A DNA stretch of 64,000 nt, taken from Belliella baltica DSM 15883 (GTDB lineage: Bacteria; Bacteroidota; Bacteroidia; Cytophagales; Cyclobacteriaceae). The notes beneath the pieces were generated by a model. That model had not been told where the DNA came from. It searched no databases and saw only the letters and a program-made list of their open reading frames with translations. The stretch lies in the NCBI RefSeq assembly GCF_000265405.1, contig NC_018010.1, positions 1,426,001-1,490,000 on the forward strand, given 5' to 3'. Made by a program: the position numbers and the translations under genes. Shown here in pieces: positions 24,267 to 32,343 of this stretch; position 1 is the stretch's first letter; each line of letters opens with the position of its first letter.

Positions 24267-24839
24267 TTAAGGCGCAATCCAATTCATTTCCCAATCGTCA
24301 TTGTTTTTGGAAAACTCTACTCTTAGATGCTCTTGTGCATTAAGTTGTAGAGCATCTATATGGTTGGGTGAGATTTTGATTACTGTAAAGTTTTCATCAT
24401 CCATTGTTTCTGGCCATTGATGTGCCTCTTCTGGGTGGGCAATTCTGCTACCAGGCGCCACCCTTGGATTGTAAGCTTTCTTACCATCTCCTTGAACACG
24501 TGTCCACATTTTGGTGCTCAGATCATCTCTTTGATGAACTGTAGCTTGACCTTTAACTCGGATTTGTATTTTCTTATTTGGATGATATAAGAGGACAGCC
24601 ACTTTGGGATTTGTATTGGCGTGGAAGACTTTGCGTGTTCTAGAATCACTGAATATATAAAAATTCAAATCATCATCTACTTCCCTCAAGACTACATAGC
24701 GCAGGTCTAGATCTTCCTCAGTTTGTGTGGCTAGTGCGATATAGCGAAATGGGTGCTTGTGATCAAGTGCACCTCGGTGAAGTTCATGTCTAACAGAATG
24801 GAAGATTTCTGATAAAGATTCTTGTTCGTGAAATAACAT
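24267..24839 (-). CDS. Pyridoxamine 5'-phosphate oxidase-family flavin-binding protein
   Basis: The 190-aa product has the split-barrel FMN-binding fold of the PNPOx family: FRYIALATQTEEDLDLRYVVL, then FYIFSDSRTRKVFHANTNPK (phosphate/FMN-binding Arg and Ser) and VAVLLYHPNKKIQIRVKG. PdxH itself would need the C-terminal WLxPxRxxR signature, which is absent, so this is a general stress or heme/FMN-type member rather than pdxH. It overlaps the small CPXCG gene by 1 bp. Confidence 0.8.
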   Translation of the reverse strand: MLFHEQESLSEIFHSVRHELHRGALDHKHPFRYIALATQTEEDLDLRYVVLREVDDDLNFYIFSDSRTRKVFHANTNPKVAVLLYHPNKKIQIRVKGQATVHQRDDLSTKMWTRVQGDGKKAYNPRVAPGSRIAHPEEAHQWPETMDDENFTVIKISPNHIDALQLNAQEHLRVEFSKNNDDWEMNWIAP

Positions 24840-25021
24840 TATTGTTCAATTGAATCGGCTTCAAAATAGATCAATCCACTTTCTTCAACCTCAAAACGCA
24901 ATTCTATTGGGTTACAACAAACTTCACAATCCTCTATGTATTGCTGTCTTACTATGGAGGGGTCTAGGAGCATAGAAATTTCCTCAGAGCAGTAAGGGCA
25001 ATAAAAAAAGTGTTCGATCAT
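24839..25021 (-). CDS. CPXCG-motif cysteine-rich protein
   Basis: The 60-aa protein has two cysteine pairs, CPYC and CEVC, plus an extra Cys (CCNP), the pattern of the CPXCG family of small putative zinc-binding proteins. FYCPYCSEEISMLLDPS is the characteristic N-terminus. Function is unknown. It is coupled (1-bp overlap) to the flavin-binding protein downstream on the same strand. Confidence 0.85.
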   Translation of the reverse strand: MIEHFFYCPYCSEEISMLLDPSIVRQQYIEDCEVCCNPIELRFEVEESGLIYFEADSIEQ

Positions 25022-25132
25022 GAAATATTAACTTTTTGTTTTCTCAAAAGGTTTTGCCCTTCTTTAATATTATTTAAAGATTGGTTATTAGAGATTATTC
25101 AAAAAATATAGGAAGTTTTAAACGATTCAAAA

Positions 25133-25222
25133 ATGTTAATAACGTCAGTTAAATGACGGAATTAATGTTAATACCGTCAATTAACTGACGAAATTAATGT
25201 TAATACCGTCAGTATATTTGCG
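25133..25222 (+). repeat. Three 32-bp direct repeats carrying a palindrome, overlapping a promoter
   Basis: Units start at 25133, 25165 and 25197. Each begins ATGTTAATAMCGTCA. The first two contain palindromes (CGTCAGTTAAATGACG at 25143-25158, CGTCAATTAACTGACG at 25175-25190). In the third, the right half is replaced by TATATTTG, a -7 box. This looks like an operator array controlling the ATPase gene 48 bp further on. Confidence 0.75.
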
Positions 25223-25269
25223 ATTTAACTTAATTTTATTCAACTTTGTGTTGATTAACAGTTGTTTAA

Positions 25270-26406
25270 ATGAAATACCCAAGAGCAATATTATCTTTAT
25301 TTCAAAAAAAACTACGTCCCAACAAGGTTGTTTTGCTTATTGGACCTAGAAGGGTAGGAAAAACTGTGTTTATTAAGAACTATTTGAAAACCTTACCGGA
25401 GGGCGATTGCTTAGTTTTAAATGGGGATGATGTTTTAGATATAGGTTTGCTGAGTGAAAGATCGGTTGCTAATTATAAAAGGTTGTTGGAAGGAAAATCG
25501 TATTTAATCATCGATGAAGCGCAACATATTCCTGACATCGGCATGATTCTAAAATTGATTGTGGATAGTATTGATGGGATAAAAGTCATCGCTTCGGGTT
25601 CTTCTGCTTTTGACCTTTATCACCAAGTAGGAGAACCTCTCGTTGGTCGAAAAAGTACACTTTATCTTTATCCATTAGCTCAAATGGAAATTAGTAAACT
25701 TGAAGATTTTCGAACAACAATCATCAACAGAGAAGAAAGGCTAATCTTTGGGAGTTATCCAGAGCTTGATCAATATCCGAATTGGAAAGACAAGGAAGAA
25801 TATTTAAAGGAAGTCATGAATGATTATTTACTGAAGGATATTTTGATTTATGATAACTTACGAAATTCAGCTAAGCTCTTTTCCCTTTTGAAGTTGATTG
25901 CATTTCAAATTGGCAAGGAAGTTTCGCTGGAGGAATTAGGCAAGCAATTGGGAATGTCCAAGAATACAGTGGAGCGATATTTGGATCTCCTGTCAAAAGT
26001 ATTTGTAGTGTACAAAGTTGGAGGTTATAGTAAAAACTTGCGGAAAGAAATTTCCAAAAGTAGTCGATGGTATTTTTATGATAACGGGATCCGAAATGCC
26101 ATTATTCAGAATTTCAATAGATTGGATATGCGTATGGATGTTGGCGACTTGTGGGAGAATTATCTAGCTATGGAAAGACTCAAATATCAGAGTTACCATC
26201 AGATCAATTGTAATAATTACTTTTGGAGAACTTATGATCAGCAAGAATTGGACTGGGTTGAAGAAGAAGGTGATCAGCTGAGAGGTTTTGAATTCAAGTA
26301 TCAACTTAATAAAAGTATCAAGCCGCCAGCAGCATGGAGAAAGGCCTATCCTGAAGCGAAGTTTGAAGTGATCCATCAGGACAATTATCTAGATTGGATA
26401 AAGTAA
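25270..26406 (+). CDS. AAA ATPase with DUF4143 domain
   Basis: The 378-aa protein has an AAA_14 domain with Walker A GPRRVGKT (25-32), Walker B YLIIDEAQ (78-85) and a sensor segment KVIASGSSAFDL. A winged-helix segment (EVSLEELGKQLGMSKNTVERYLD) follows. The C-terminal DUF4143 region ends in ELDWVEEEGDQLRGFEFKY, a PD-(D/E)xK-like arrangement. Such proteins are common, scattered accessory genes of unknown role, possibly related to archaeal-type MNS/SWACOS ATPases. It stands alone, with palindromic repeats in front and a strong terminator behind. Confidence 0.88.
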   Translation: MKYPRAILSLFQKKLRPNKVVLLIGPRRVGKTVFIKNYLKTLPEGDCLVLNGDDVLDIGLLSERSVANYKRLLEGKSYLIIDEAQHIPDIGMILKLIVDSIDGIKVIASGSSAFDLYHQVGEPLVGRKSTLYLYPLAQMEISKLEDFRTTIINREERLIFGSYPELDQYPNWKDKEEYLKEVMNDYLLKDILIYDNLRNSAKLFSLLKLIAFQIGKEVSLEELGKQLGMSKNTVERYLDLLSKVFVVYKVGGYSKNLRKEISKSSRWYFYDNGIRNAIIQNFNRLDMRMDVGDLWENYLAMERLKYQSYHQINCNNYFWRTYDQQELDWVEEEGDQLRGFEFKYQLNKSIKPPAAWRKAYPEAKFEVIHQDNYLDWIK

Positions 26407-26410
26407 AAAT

Positions 26411-26435
26411 GGCTCCCGATTGAGGAGCCTTTTTT
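26411..26435 (+). terminator. Rho-independent terminator after the DUF4143 ATPase
   Basis: GGCTCC (26411-26416) pairs with GGAGCC (26424-26429), followed by T6. Confidence 0.88.
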
Positions 26436-26445
26436 ATTTGTGAGC

Positions 26446-27657
26446 TTAAGTGGTATATACAGAATTAAATAGCACATAATCTGTGGTAAGGTCTGAACCC
26501 CATCCTATACCTTGTTCTTTCCCATTGTTGACTTCCAAATGAATCCTGATTTGAGATTCTCTAAGGAGTTTTTTGATATAATTTTTATCTATGGGAAGCG
26601 GTTGCCCCTTTTCCAAAACTTGAATCAAATGTTCAGAATCTCCGATAAATAGATTCACTTTTTTGTAATTGAAGTTGATACCTGCATTGCCACAAGCAGC
26701 AATAATTCTTCCCCAATTGGGATCACGACCAAACATCGCAGTCTTGACCAATGTGGAATCAGAAATCGCTCTGACAAGCTTCCTTGCCGTTTCTTCTGTT
26801 CTAGCTTTGGTAACTTTATACTCTATAAACTTCGAAGCTCCTTCACCATCAGACACAATTAGTTTTGCTAGATGGGTCATTAGCTCAAGTAATTTTTCTC
26901 TAAAAATAATATACTCAGGTTCGTCTTCTTTAGCTATTATTTTATTTTGAGCCATTCCGTTAGCCATAATAGCAACCATATCATTTGTGGAAGTATCGCC
27001 ATCTACGGTAATCATATTGAAAGAGCGATCTACACAATATCTTAGTGCTTTATCTAAAAGTTTTTTGTCAATATTAAGATCAGTCACAATAAAATTGAGC
27101 ATTGTTGCCATATTAGGATGAATCATTCCTGACCCCTTAGCTATTCCTCCCATGTTGATTTCTTTGCCATCATGGACGAATTCTACAAATCCTTCTTTGG
27201 CAAAAGTATCAGTAGTCAAAATAGCATTTGCCACAAAAGAGCCTGCTTTCGCATCATCGCTTAGTTTGTGAATGTTATTTCTGATGCCTTCTACCACATC
27301 CTCTGTTGGGAATGGCTCACCAATCAGCCCCGTAGAAGCAAGAATCACATCTTCCTCAGGGATATTCAGTAATTCTGCCGTGACTTTCATCATAGCTTCA
27401 GCACCCAATCTACCTTGTTCTCCTGTGCAGGCATTTGCATTTCCTGCATTACATACGATCACTTGCGCTTGATTATTTGCTATATTCCTTTCGCTAATCT
27501 CAATCGGTTCGGCGCGGACTTTATTTTGCGTAAATACAGCTGCTGCTGCTGCTGGTACTTCAGAGTAAATAATTGCCAAGTCCCTGCGCATAGATTTCAC
27601 ACCTGTGTGTGCACCCCAGCATTTAATTCCTTTTACATTTGTAATATTCTTGATCAT
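26446..27657 (-). CDS. argJ: Glutamate N-acetyltransferase / amino-acid acetyltransferase
   Basis: ArgJ recycles the acetyl group from N-acetylornithine to glutamate and may also make N-acetylglutamate from acetyl-CoA. The self-cleavage site that creates the two subunits is A184-T185 in KGSGMIHPNMATML. The oxyanion region is STGLIGEP, and the C-terminus (TTDYVLFNSVYTT) has the usual ending. At 403 aa it is full length. It is the last gene of argB-argD-argC-argJ. Presence of ArgJ implies the cyclic, acetyl-recycling form of ornithine synthesis rather than ArgE. Confidence 0.95.
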   Translation of the reverse strand: MIKNITNVKGIKCWGAHTGVKSMRRDLAIIYSEVPAAAAAVFTQNKVRAEPIEISERNIANNQAQVIVCNAGNANACTGEQGRLGAEAMMKVTAELLNIPEEDVILASTGLIGEPFPTEDVVEGIRNNIHKLSDDAKAGSFVANAILTTDTFAKEGFVEFVHDGKEINMGGIAKGSGMIHPNMATMLNFIVTDLNIDKKLLDKALRYCVDRSFNMITVDGDTSTNDMVAIMANGMAQNKIIAKEDEPEYIIFREKLLELMTHLAKLIVSDGEGASKFIEYKVTKARTEETARKLVRAISDSTLVKTAMFGRDPNWGRIIAACGNAGINFNYKKVNLFIGDSEHLIQVLEKGQPLPIDKNYIKKLLRESQIRIHLEVNNGKEQGIGWGSDLTTDYVLFNSVYTT

Positions 27658-27666
27658 AACTTTTTC

Positions 27667-28710
27667 TTAAGGTCTGAGTGGTGTTTGTTCTAAACCTGTT
27701 TTTTCATCTAAACCAAGCATCAAATTCATGTTGTGAACTGCTTGACTTGCGGCTCCTTTGAGTAAATTATCTATAGCGGAAATAGCGATTACCCTATCTG
27801 TTCTTTGATCCCAAAAGGGGAAAATATCACAATAATGACTTCCTCGAACATCTTTGATACTTGGAGCGCTATTTCGAATTCTGACAAATGGTTTTTCTTT
27901 GTAAAAATCAGTATACATTGAAATTAAGCTTTCTTGATCAAGTTTCCTAGTAGTGTTTGCGTAGGATGTAGCTAAAATGCCCCTATCAATCGGCAATAAG
28001 TGCGGGGTAAATTGAACTTGCACTTTTGATTTTCCTAAAATTGAAAATTGCTCTTCAATTTCAACTGTATGTCGATGAATTCCAATACCATATGCTTTGA
28101 AGTTTTCATTTACATTTGAAAAATGCGTGGTGTCATTCGCTTTTATACCTGCTCCTGTCAATCCCGATTTTGCATCAATGATGACAGAACCTTCTTGAAT
28201 TAAACCCGCTGAGATAAGTGGAGCAAGGCTCAAAATAGATGCTGTCGGATAGCAACCTGGATTTGCAACCAAACTACTTTTTTTGATTTGGTCAGCAAAT
28301 AATTCTGGCTGACCATATACAGCATGTTCAAAACCCTCTATGAAAACGTGGTCTTTTTGGTACCAATTTTTGTAAACCTCTGGTGTAGAAAGTCTGAAGT
28401 CACCAGATAAATCGATGATTTTACTTTTCTTATGCTTCCACTTTTTGACAAAATCCATAGACACGCCGTGAGGAAGGGCTAAGAAAATCACATCAAGTTC
28501 GGATTCTTTTATCACATCAGCACTTTCCAATTCTTGATCTATAATTCCTAAAAATTGAGCATGTAAATCTGAGAACAGCTTCCCTTGGTGTCTTTCTGAA
28601 GTGATGTGTTTGATGGTAACATTTTCATGCTGACAAAGAAGTCTTGCGAGTTCAGAACCAGTAAACCCAGTCGCACCAACGATAGCTATCTTATGTTTTT
28701 TATTTTCCAT
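27667..28710 (-). CDS. argC: N-acetyl-gamma-glutamyl-phosphate reductase
   Basis: This NADPH enzyme reduces N-acetylglutamyl phosphate to the semialdehyde. The N-terminal Rossmann motif is IVGATGFTGSELARLL, and the active-site cysteine is C153 in VANPGCYPTASIL. GIGIHRHTVEIEEQ carries the catalytic His. At 347 aa it is standard length. It overlaps the end of argD by 11 bp, consistent with one minus-strand operon. Confidence 0.96.
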   Translation of the reverse strand: MENKKHKIAIVGATGFTGSELARLLCQHENVTIKHITSERHQGKLFSDLHAQFLGIIDQELESADVIKESELDVIFLALPHGVSMDFVKKWKHKKSKIIDLSGDFRLSTPEVYKNWYQKDHVFIEGFEHAVYGQPELFADQIKKSSLVANPGCYPTASILSLAPLISAGLIQEGSVIIDAKSGLTGAGIKANDTTHFSNVNENFKAYGIGIHRHTVEIEEQFSILGKSKVQVQFTPHLLPIDRGILATSYANTTRKLDQESLISMYTDFYKEKPFVRIRNSAPSIKDVRGSHYCDIFPFWDQRTDRVIAISAIDNLLKGAASQAVHNMNLMLGLDEKTGLEQTPLRP

Positions 28711-29902
28711 TTTTCTCTCCTTCCTTCATTTTTAAAACCTTCTCTAAAGCCTTCAAAAATGAGTTCAATTCAGTTTTACTTATATTTAGTGCAGGAACCA
28801 ATCTAAGCACATTTACAGCGGTTGCGTTTGCAACGACTCCCTCCTTAAGAAGCTGCTGCATATAAGGCAGAGCCGGTTCCGTGAGTTCTACTCCGATCAT
28901 CAAACCTAAACCTCTAACTTCTTTGATCACTGGAAATTTCTCCTTCAATTCATTAAGTCGCTTCATCAGCCAATCCCCCTTTTCTTTAGCTGCTTGTGTG
29001 AGGTTTTCTTCCACTATTGCTGAAAGAGTAGCCATAGAAGCAGCTGCTGCGAGCGGGTTTCCGCCGAAAGTAGTTCCATGATCGCCAAATTGAATAGCAT
29101 TGGCGATCTTTTCATTACATAAAAATGCACCGATAGGCATACCACCTCCAAGCCCTTTGGCAGAAGTCAAAATATCAGGTTGGACTCCATAATGGTCTTT
29201 GGCAAACCAATTACCTGTTCTTCCAATACCAGATTGAATCTCATCAAATATTAATGCAATGTTGTTTTCGTCACAAATTTTTCTCAAACCTTCTAGATAT
29301 TCTTTGTTGGCAGGCCTGATCCCTCCTTCACCTTGAATAGGTTCTACAATTATTCCAGCTATTTCTTCGGAAACAATCGCTTTTATGGCGTCCAAATCAT
29401 TAAAAGGAACTTGTACAAATCCTTGTGGAATTGGAGCAAACCCTTCTTGATATTTCGGTTGACCTGTTGCGATTGTAGCGAGCGTTCTACCGTGAAATGA
29501 ATTTTGCATAGAAACAATCTTTCCACCTCGGCCTATGCTATGTGCATATCTACGTGCGATTTTGATCGCTCCTTCTACAGATTCTGCACCGCTATTTGTG
29601 AAAAAAACCCTGTCTAATTTTGAGATCTTGACCAAGAGTTCCGATAGTGCGACTTGCATTGGGCTTACAAAAAAATTACTGATATGCATCAGTTCAGCTG
29701 CTTGGTCTTGAATAGATTTGACCACTTTTGGGTGGCAATGACCAACATTCGTCACTGCAATTCCTGCGAGCATATCGATATATTCTTTGTTTTCTATATC
29801 CCATAACCTACTTCCTGAACCTTTCAAAAAAGTGATTGGAATTCGGTTGAAAGTAGGTAAGTAATACTTCTTGTCTATGGTGTGTAAATCTATATTTTCC
29901 AT
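28700..29902 (-). CDS. argD: Acetylornithine aminotransferase
   Basis: This class III PLP aminotransferase converts N-acetylglutamate semialdehyde to N-acetylornithine. PLP-binding K249 lies in DILTSAKGLGGGMPIGAF, preceded by the Asp that contacts the pyridine nitrogen in LIFDEIQSGIGRTG. The phosphate-binding NSGAESVEGAIK is present. The 400-aa length fits. Context between argB and argC makes argD the best name over ornithine or GABA aminotransferases. Confidence 0.94.
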   Translation of the reverse strand: MENIDLHTIDKKYYLPTFNRIPITFLKGSGSRLWDIENKEYIDMLAGIAVTNVGHCHPKVVKSIQDQAAELMHISNFFVSPMQVALSELLVKISKLDRVFFTNSGAESVEGAIKIARRYAHSIGRGGKIVSMQNSFHGRTLATIATGQPKYQEGFAPIPQGFVQVPFNDLDAIKAIVSEEIAGIIVEPIQGEGGIRPANKEYLEGLRKICDENNIALIFDEIQSGIGRTGNWFAKDHYGVQPDILTSAKGLGGGMPIGAFLCNEKIANAIQFGDHGTTFGGNPLAAAASMATLSAIVEENLTQAAKEKGDWLMKRLNELKEKFPVIKEVRGLGLMIGVELTEPALPYMQQLLKEGVVANATAVNVLRLVPALNISKTELNSFLKALEKVLKMKEGEKNGK

Positions 29903-29905
29903 GGA

Positions 29906-30730
29906 TTATTGTGTGATTGTTGTTCCTAATCTTATGTTTTTTTCAAAAAAATCTAATAGTTGTTCTGGTTTCGTCCCGTTAATAATCAAAGCATTTTTCA
30001 CTCCTTTTTTTAGTGCTAATTCACAAGATTGAATTTTTGGAATCATTCCTCCCTGAATAATTGAACCATATAATTTTGGAAGATCTTCTAATGGAATTGT
30101 TGAAATCAAGGAAGCAGGATCCGGATAGTTTTCATATAAGCCATCTACATCTGTCAATGAAATGTAATAGTCTGCATGAAGGGCAGAAGCTATTTCTCCA
30201 GCAAAATCATCTGCATTTACATTGTATGCTATACCAGATTCATCAGCACCTATACATGCGATTACAGGAGTATAGTGATTTGATAAAAGTGATTGAATCA
30301 GACTTGAGTCCACTTTTTTGACTTGTCCAACTCTTCCTAAATCGATGTTGTCAAGTTCTCCAGATGCGTTTTTTCTGCTCAATATTTTTTTTTCAACTTG
30401 AACCATTCCTGCGTCCAAGCCTGAAAGCCCTACGGCAGATAAGTTGTTATTCGAAAATAATTGAACAAGATCAGCATTGACTTCACCGATCAAAGTTTTT
30501 TGGATTTCAAAAAGTGCCTCAGCATTGGTTTGTCGTTGACCTTCAATAAATTCAGAAGTGATTTGAGCTTTCTCTAAGGCCTTATTGATAAATGGGCCTC
30601 CGCCATGAACAAGAACTATTTTATGACCAGCTAATTTAAGCGTATTGAGTGCGCTTGCGATTTGTAATTTTAATTCTTGATTGATCATGGCATTCCCACC
30701 ATATTTGATGAGAAGCGTTGCGGGTTGCAT
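29906..30730 (-). CDS. argB: Acetylglutamate kinase
   Basis: ArgB phosphorylates N-acetylglutamate, the committed step. The amino-acid-kinase motifs are LIKYGGNAMIN at the N-terminus, VLVHGGGPFINKAL for substrate binding and YNVNADDFAGEIASAL with YISLTDVDGLY for ATP/Mg. At 274 aa it is the short form, lacking the N-terminal helix seen in arginine-inhibited hexameric enzymes. It heads the arg operon; the promoter could not be identified with confidence in the AT-rich gap upstream. Confidence 0.94.
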   Translation of the reverse strand: MQPATLLIKYGGNAMINQELKLQIASALNTLKLAGHKIVLVHGGGPFINKALEKAQITSEFIEGQRQTNAEALFEIQKTLIGEVNADLVQLFSNNNLSAVGLSGLDAGMVQVEKKILSRKNASGELDNIDLGRVGQVKKVDSSLIQSLLSNHYTPVIACIGADESGIAYNVNADDFAGEIASALHADYYISLTDVDGLYENYPDPASLISTIPLEDLPKLYGSIIQGGMIPKIQSCELALKKGVKNALIINGTKPEQLLDFFEKNIRLGTTITQ

Positions 30731-31009
30731 GATTGTTTATATTTAGATGAAAAGATTTTCTATTTAGTTATGATTTTTAAAATTTCGAAATTTTATTTTA
30801 TTAAATCATTAATTAACATATTTCTTCCTTTTGATCAAATACCATTCCATCTAGACCATATATTATTTTAAATTTGTCTAAAACATCAAATCCCTTAGAT
30901 CTGTTAAAAAAACCCTTAGAATAAGTATAGTTTTTGGGGAGATTAGAATTTTGATTGTTAATTTGGCAGGATTAATTTTATTTTTGTCAGGTTATATAAT
31001 TTGCTATTT

Positions 31010-31558
31010 ATGTCAACAGTCGATTTAGGAATTGGTAGTCAAATCAGACACCCAAAGTTTGGAAAGGGAGTAATCGTGGAGGTAGATGCTACCTATTATA
31101 AAATCTATTTTAACTTTATTGCTGAGGTAAAAACTATTGCTAGGGACTTTCCAAATTTTGAAATGATTGAAAAAAAGGAATCAGATTTTCAAGCAATTTC
31201 AATTTTTGATATTGAAAAGGCAGTTGAAAATGTGATAAAAAGAAATCAGCCAAAAGCAGAAGTTTCGAAAGTGGAAATGGCTCAAAAATGGATCAAAGGG
31301 AATTTGATAATGAATCCATTCAATCCTGAACTAAGCAATAAAGAAATACCTATCGAAACTTTCTTTCATAAAATCGTGATGGTAAGAGAACGCTTGCGTG
31401 TACTTGAACAAAATATCAATAATCATCCAAAGCTTGATGATGAAGATCGAGTTCATCTGCAGCAATATATCACTAGAGCTTATGGTTCACTGACTACATT
31501 CAATATTCTCTTTGCAAACAAATCAGACCATTTTAAAGGTGCAGGAAAAGAGGAATAA
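31010..31558 (+). CDS. Uncharacterised protein with an N-terminal SH3/Tudor-like strand pattern
   Basis: The ATG at 31010 gives 182 aa. The first 35 residues (GIGSQIRHPKFGKGVIVEVD) resemble the small beta-barrel at the C-terminus of UvrD/PcrA helicases (G-x-x-V-x-H-x-x-F-G-x-G-x-V). The rest is helical and charged (FFHKIVMVRERLRVLEQNI) and not recognised. It is flanked by its own terminator and the convergent two-component genes. It is probably a cytoplasmic protein conserved in the phylum; function unknown. Confidence 0.7.
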   Translation: MSTVDLGIGSQIRHPKFGKGVIVEVDATYYKIYFNFIAEVKTIARDFPNFEMIEKKESDFQAISIFDIEKAVENVIKRNQPKAEVSKVEMAQKWIKGNLIMNPFNPELSNKEIPIETFFHKIVMVRERLRVLEQNINNHPKLDDEDRVHLQQYITRAYGSLTTFNILFANKSDHFKGAGKEE

Positions 31559-31589
31559 ATTCTGACTTCGAAAAAACATTTTTAAAAGT

Positions 31590-31630
31590 AAAAGGGCCTA
31601 TTTAACTTGATTAAATAGGGCCTTTTTTTT
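31590..31630. terminator. Bidirectional terminator between convergent genes
   Basis: AGGGCCTATTTAA and TTAAATAGGGCCT pair with one mismatch. A bases precede and T8 follows, so it can serve both strands. Confidence 0.85.
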
Positions 31631-31650
31631 ATTAAAGATTTGAATTTCAA

Positions 31651-32343
31651 TTATTCTGTCACGACCATTTTGAAGCCTTCACCATGAATCGTGATAATTT
31701 GAACTCTAGGATCTTCTTTAAGAATTTTCCTTATTTTGCTTAAGTAAACATCCATGCTTCTAGCATTGAAATAGCTATCATCTCCCCAAATTTGCTTCAA
31801 AGCATGACTTCTATTTACCAGTTTATTCATTTCCGAAGCAAGTAACCTGATCAACTCATTTTCCTTTGAGGTCAGTTTATGCTTTCCGCTTGGCCCTTCA
31901 ATTTGCTGCTCGTCGTAGTGAAGCGTAAAATCTCCAAAAACCAGTGTTTTTAGATTTTGATTTTCCACATTTTTTTGAGTTCTTTTGAGAATAGCTGCAA
32001 TTCGAAGTAGCAATTCTTCCATACTAAAGGGTTTGGTGATGTAATCATCTGCCCCGATTTTTAATCCTTCAATCACATCTTCTTTTAGATTTTTGGCTGA
32101 GAGATAAATAATAGGAAGATCCTCCTGAACTTTCTTAATTTCTTTGCCTAAAGTAAACCCATCTTTTTTAGGCATCATGATATCCAAAATGCAAAGGTGG
32201 AATTTATCTTTTTTGAATTTGGACCACCCTTCTTCTCCATCTCTGCAGAGCGTGGTTTCGTATCCTTTCATGGTCAGATATTCATTCAAGATATCCCCAA
32301 GGTTCGGGTCATCTTCTACGATCAAAAGGTTAGGTTTACTCAT
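31651..32343 (-). CDS. OmpR-family response regulator (RprY-like)
   Basis: The 230-aa regulator has a receiver domain with acidic pocket VEDDPNL and phospho-acceptor D54 in CILDIMMPKKDG. LSAKN and K in YITKPF complete the site. The C-terminal winged helix (KLTSKENELIRLLASEMNKL, SKIRKIL) binds DNA. It overlaps its kinase gene by 4 bp, with the kinase upstream. In Bacteroides the RprX/RprY pair responds to envelope and oxidative stress. The resemblance is by architecture, so no symbol is assigned. Confidence 0.93.
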   Translation of the reverse strand: MSKPNLLIVEDDPNLGDILNEYLTMKGYETTLCRDGEEGWSKFKKDKFHLCILDIMMPKKDGFTLGKEIKKVQEDLPIIYLSAKNLKEDVIEGLKIGADDYITKPFSMEELLLRIAAILKRTQKNVENQNLKTLVFGDFTLHYDEQQIEGPSGKHKLTSKENELIRLLASEMNKLVNRSHALKQIWGDDSYFNARSMDVYLSKIRKILKEDPRVQIITIHGEGFKMVVTE

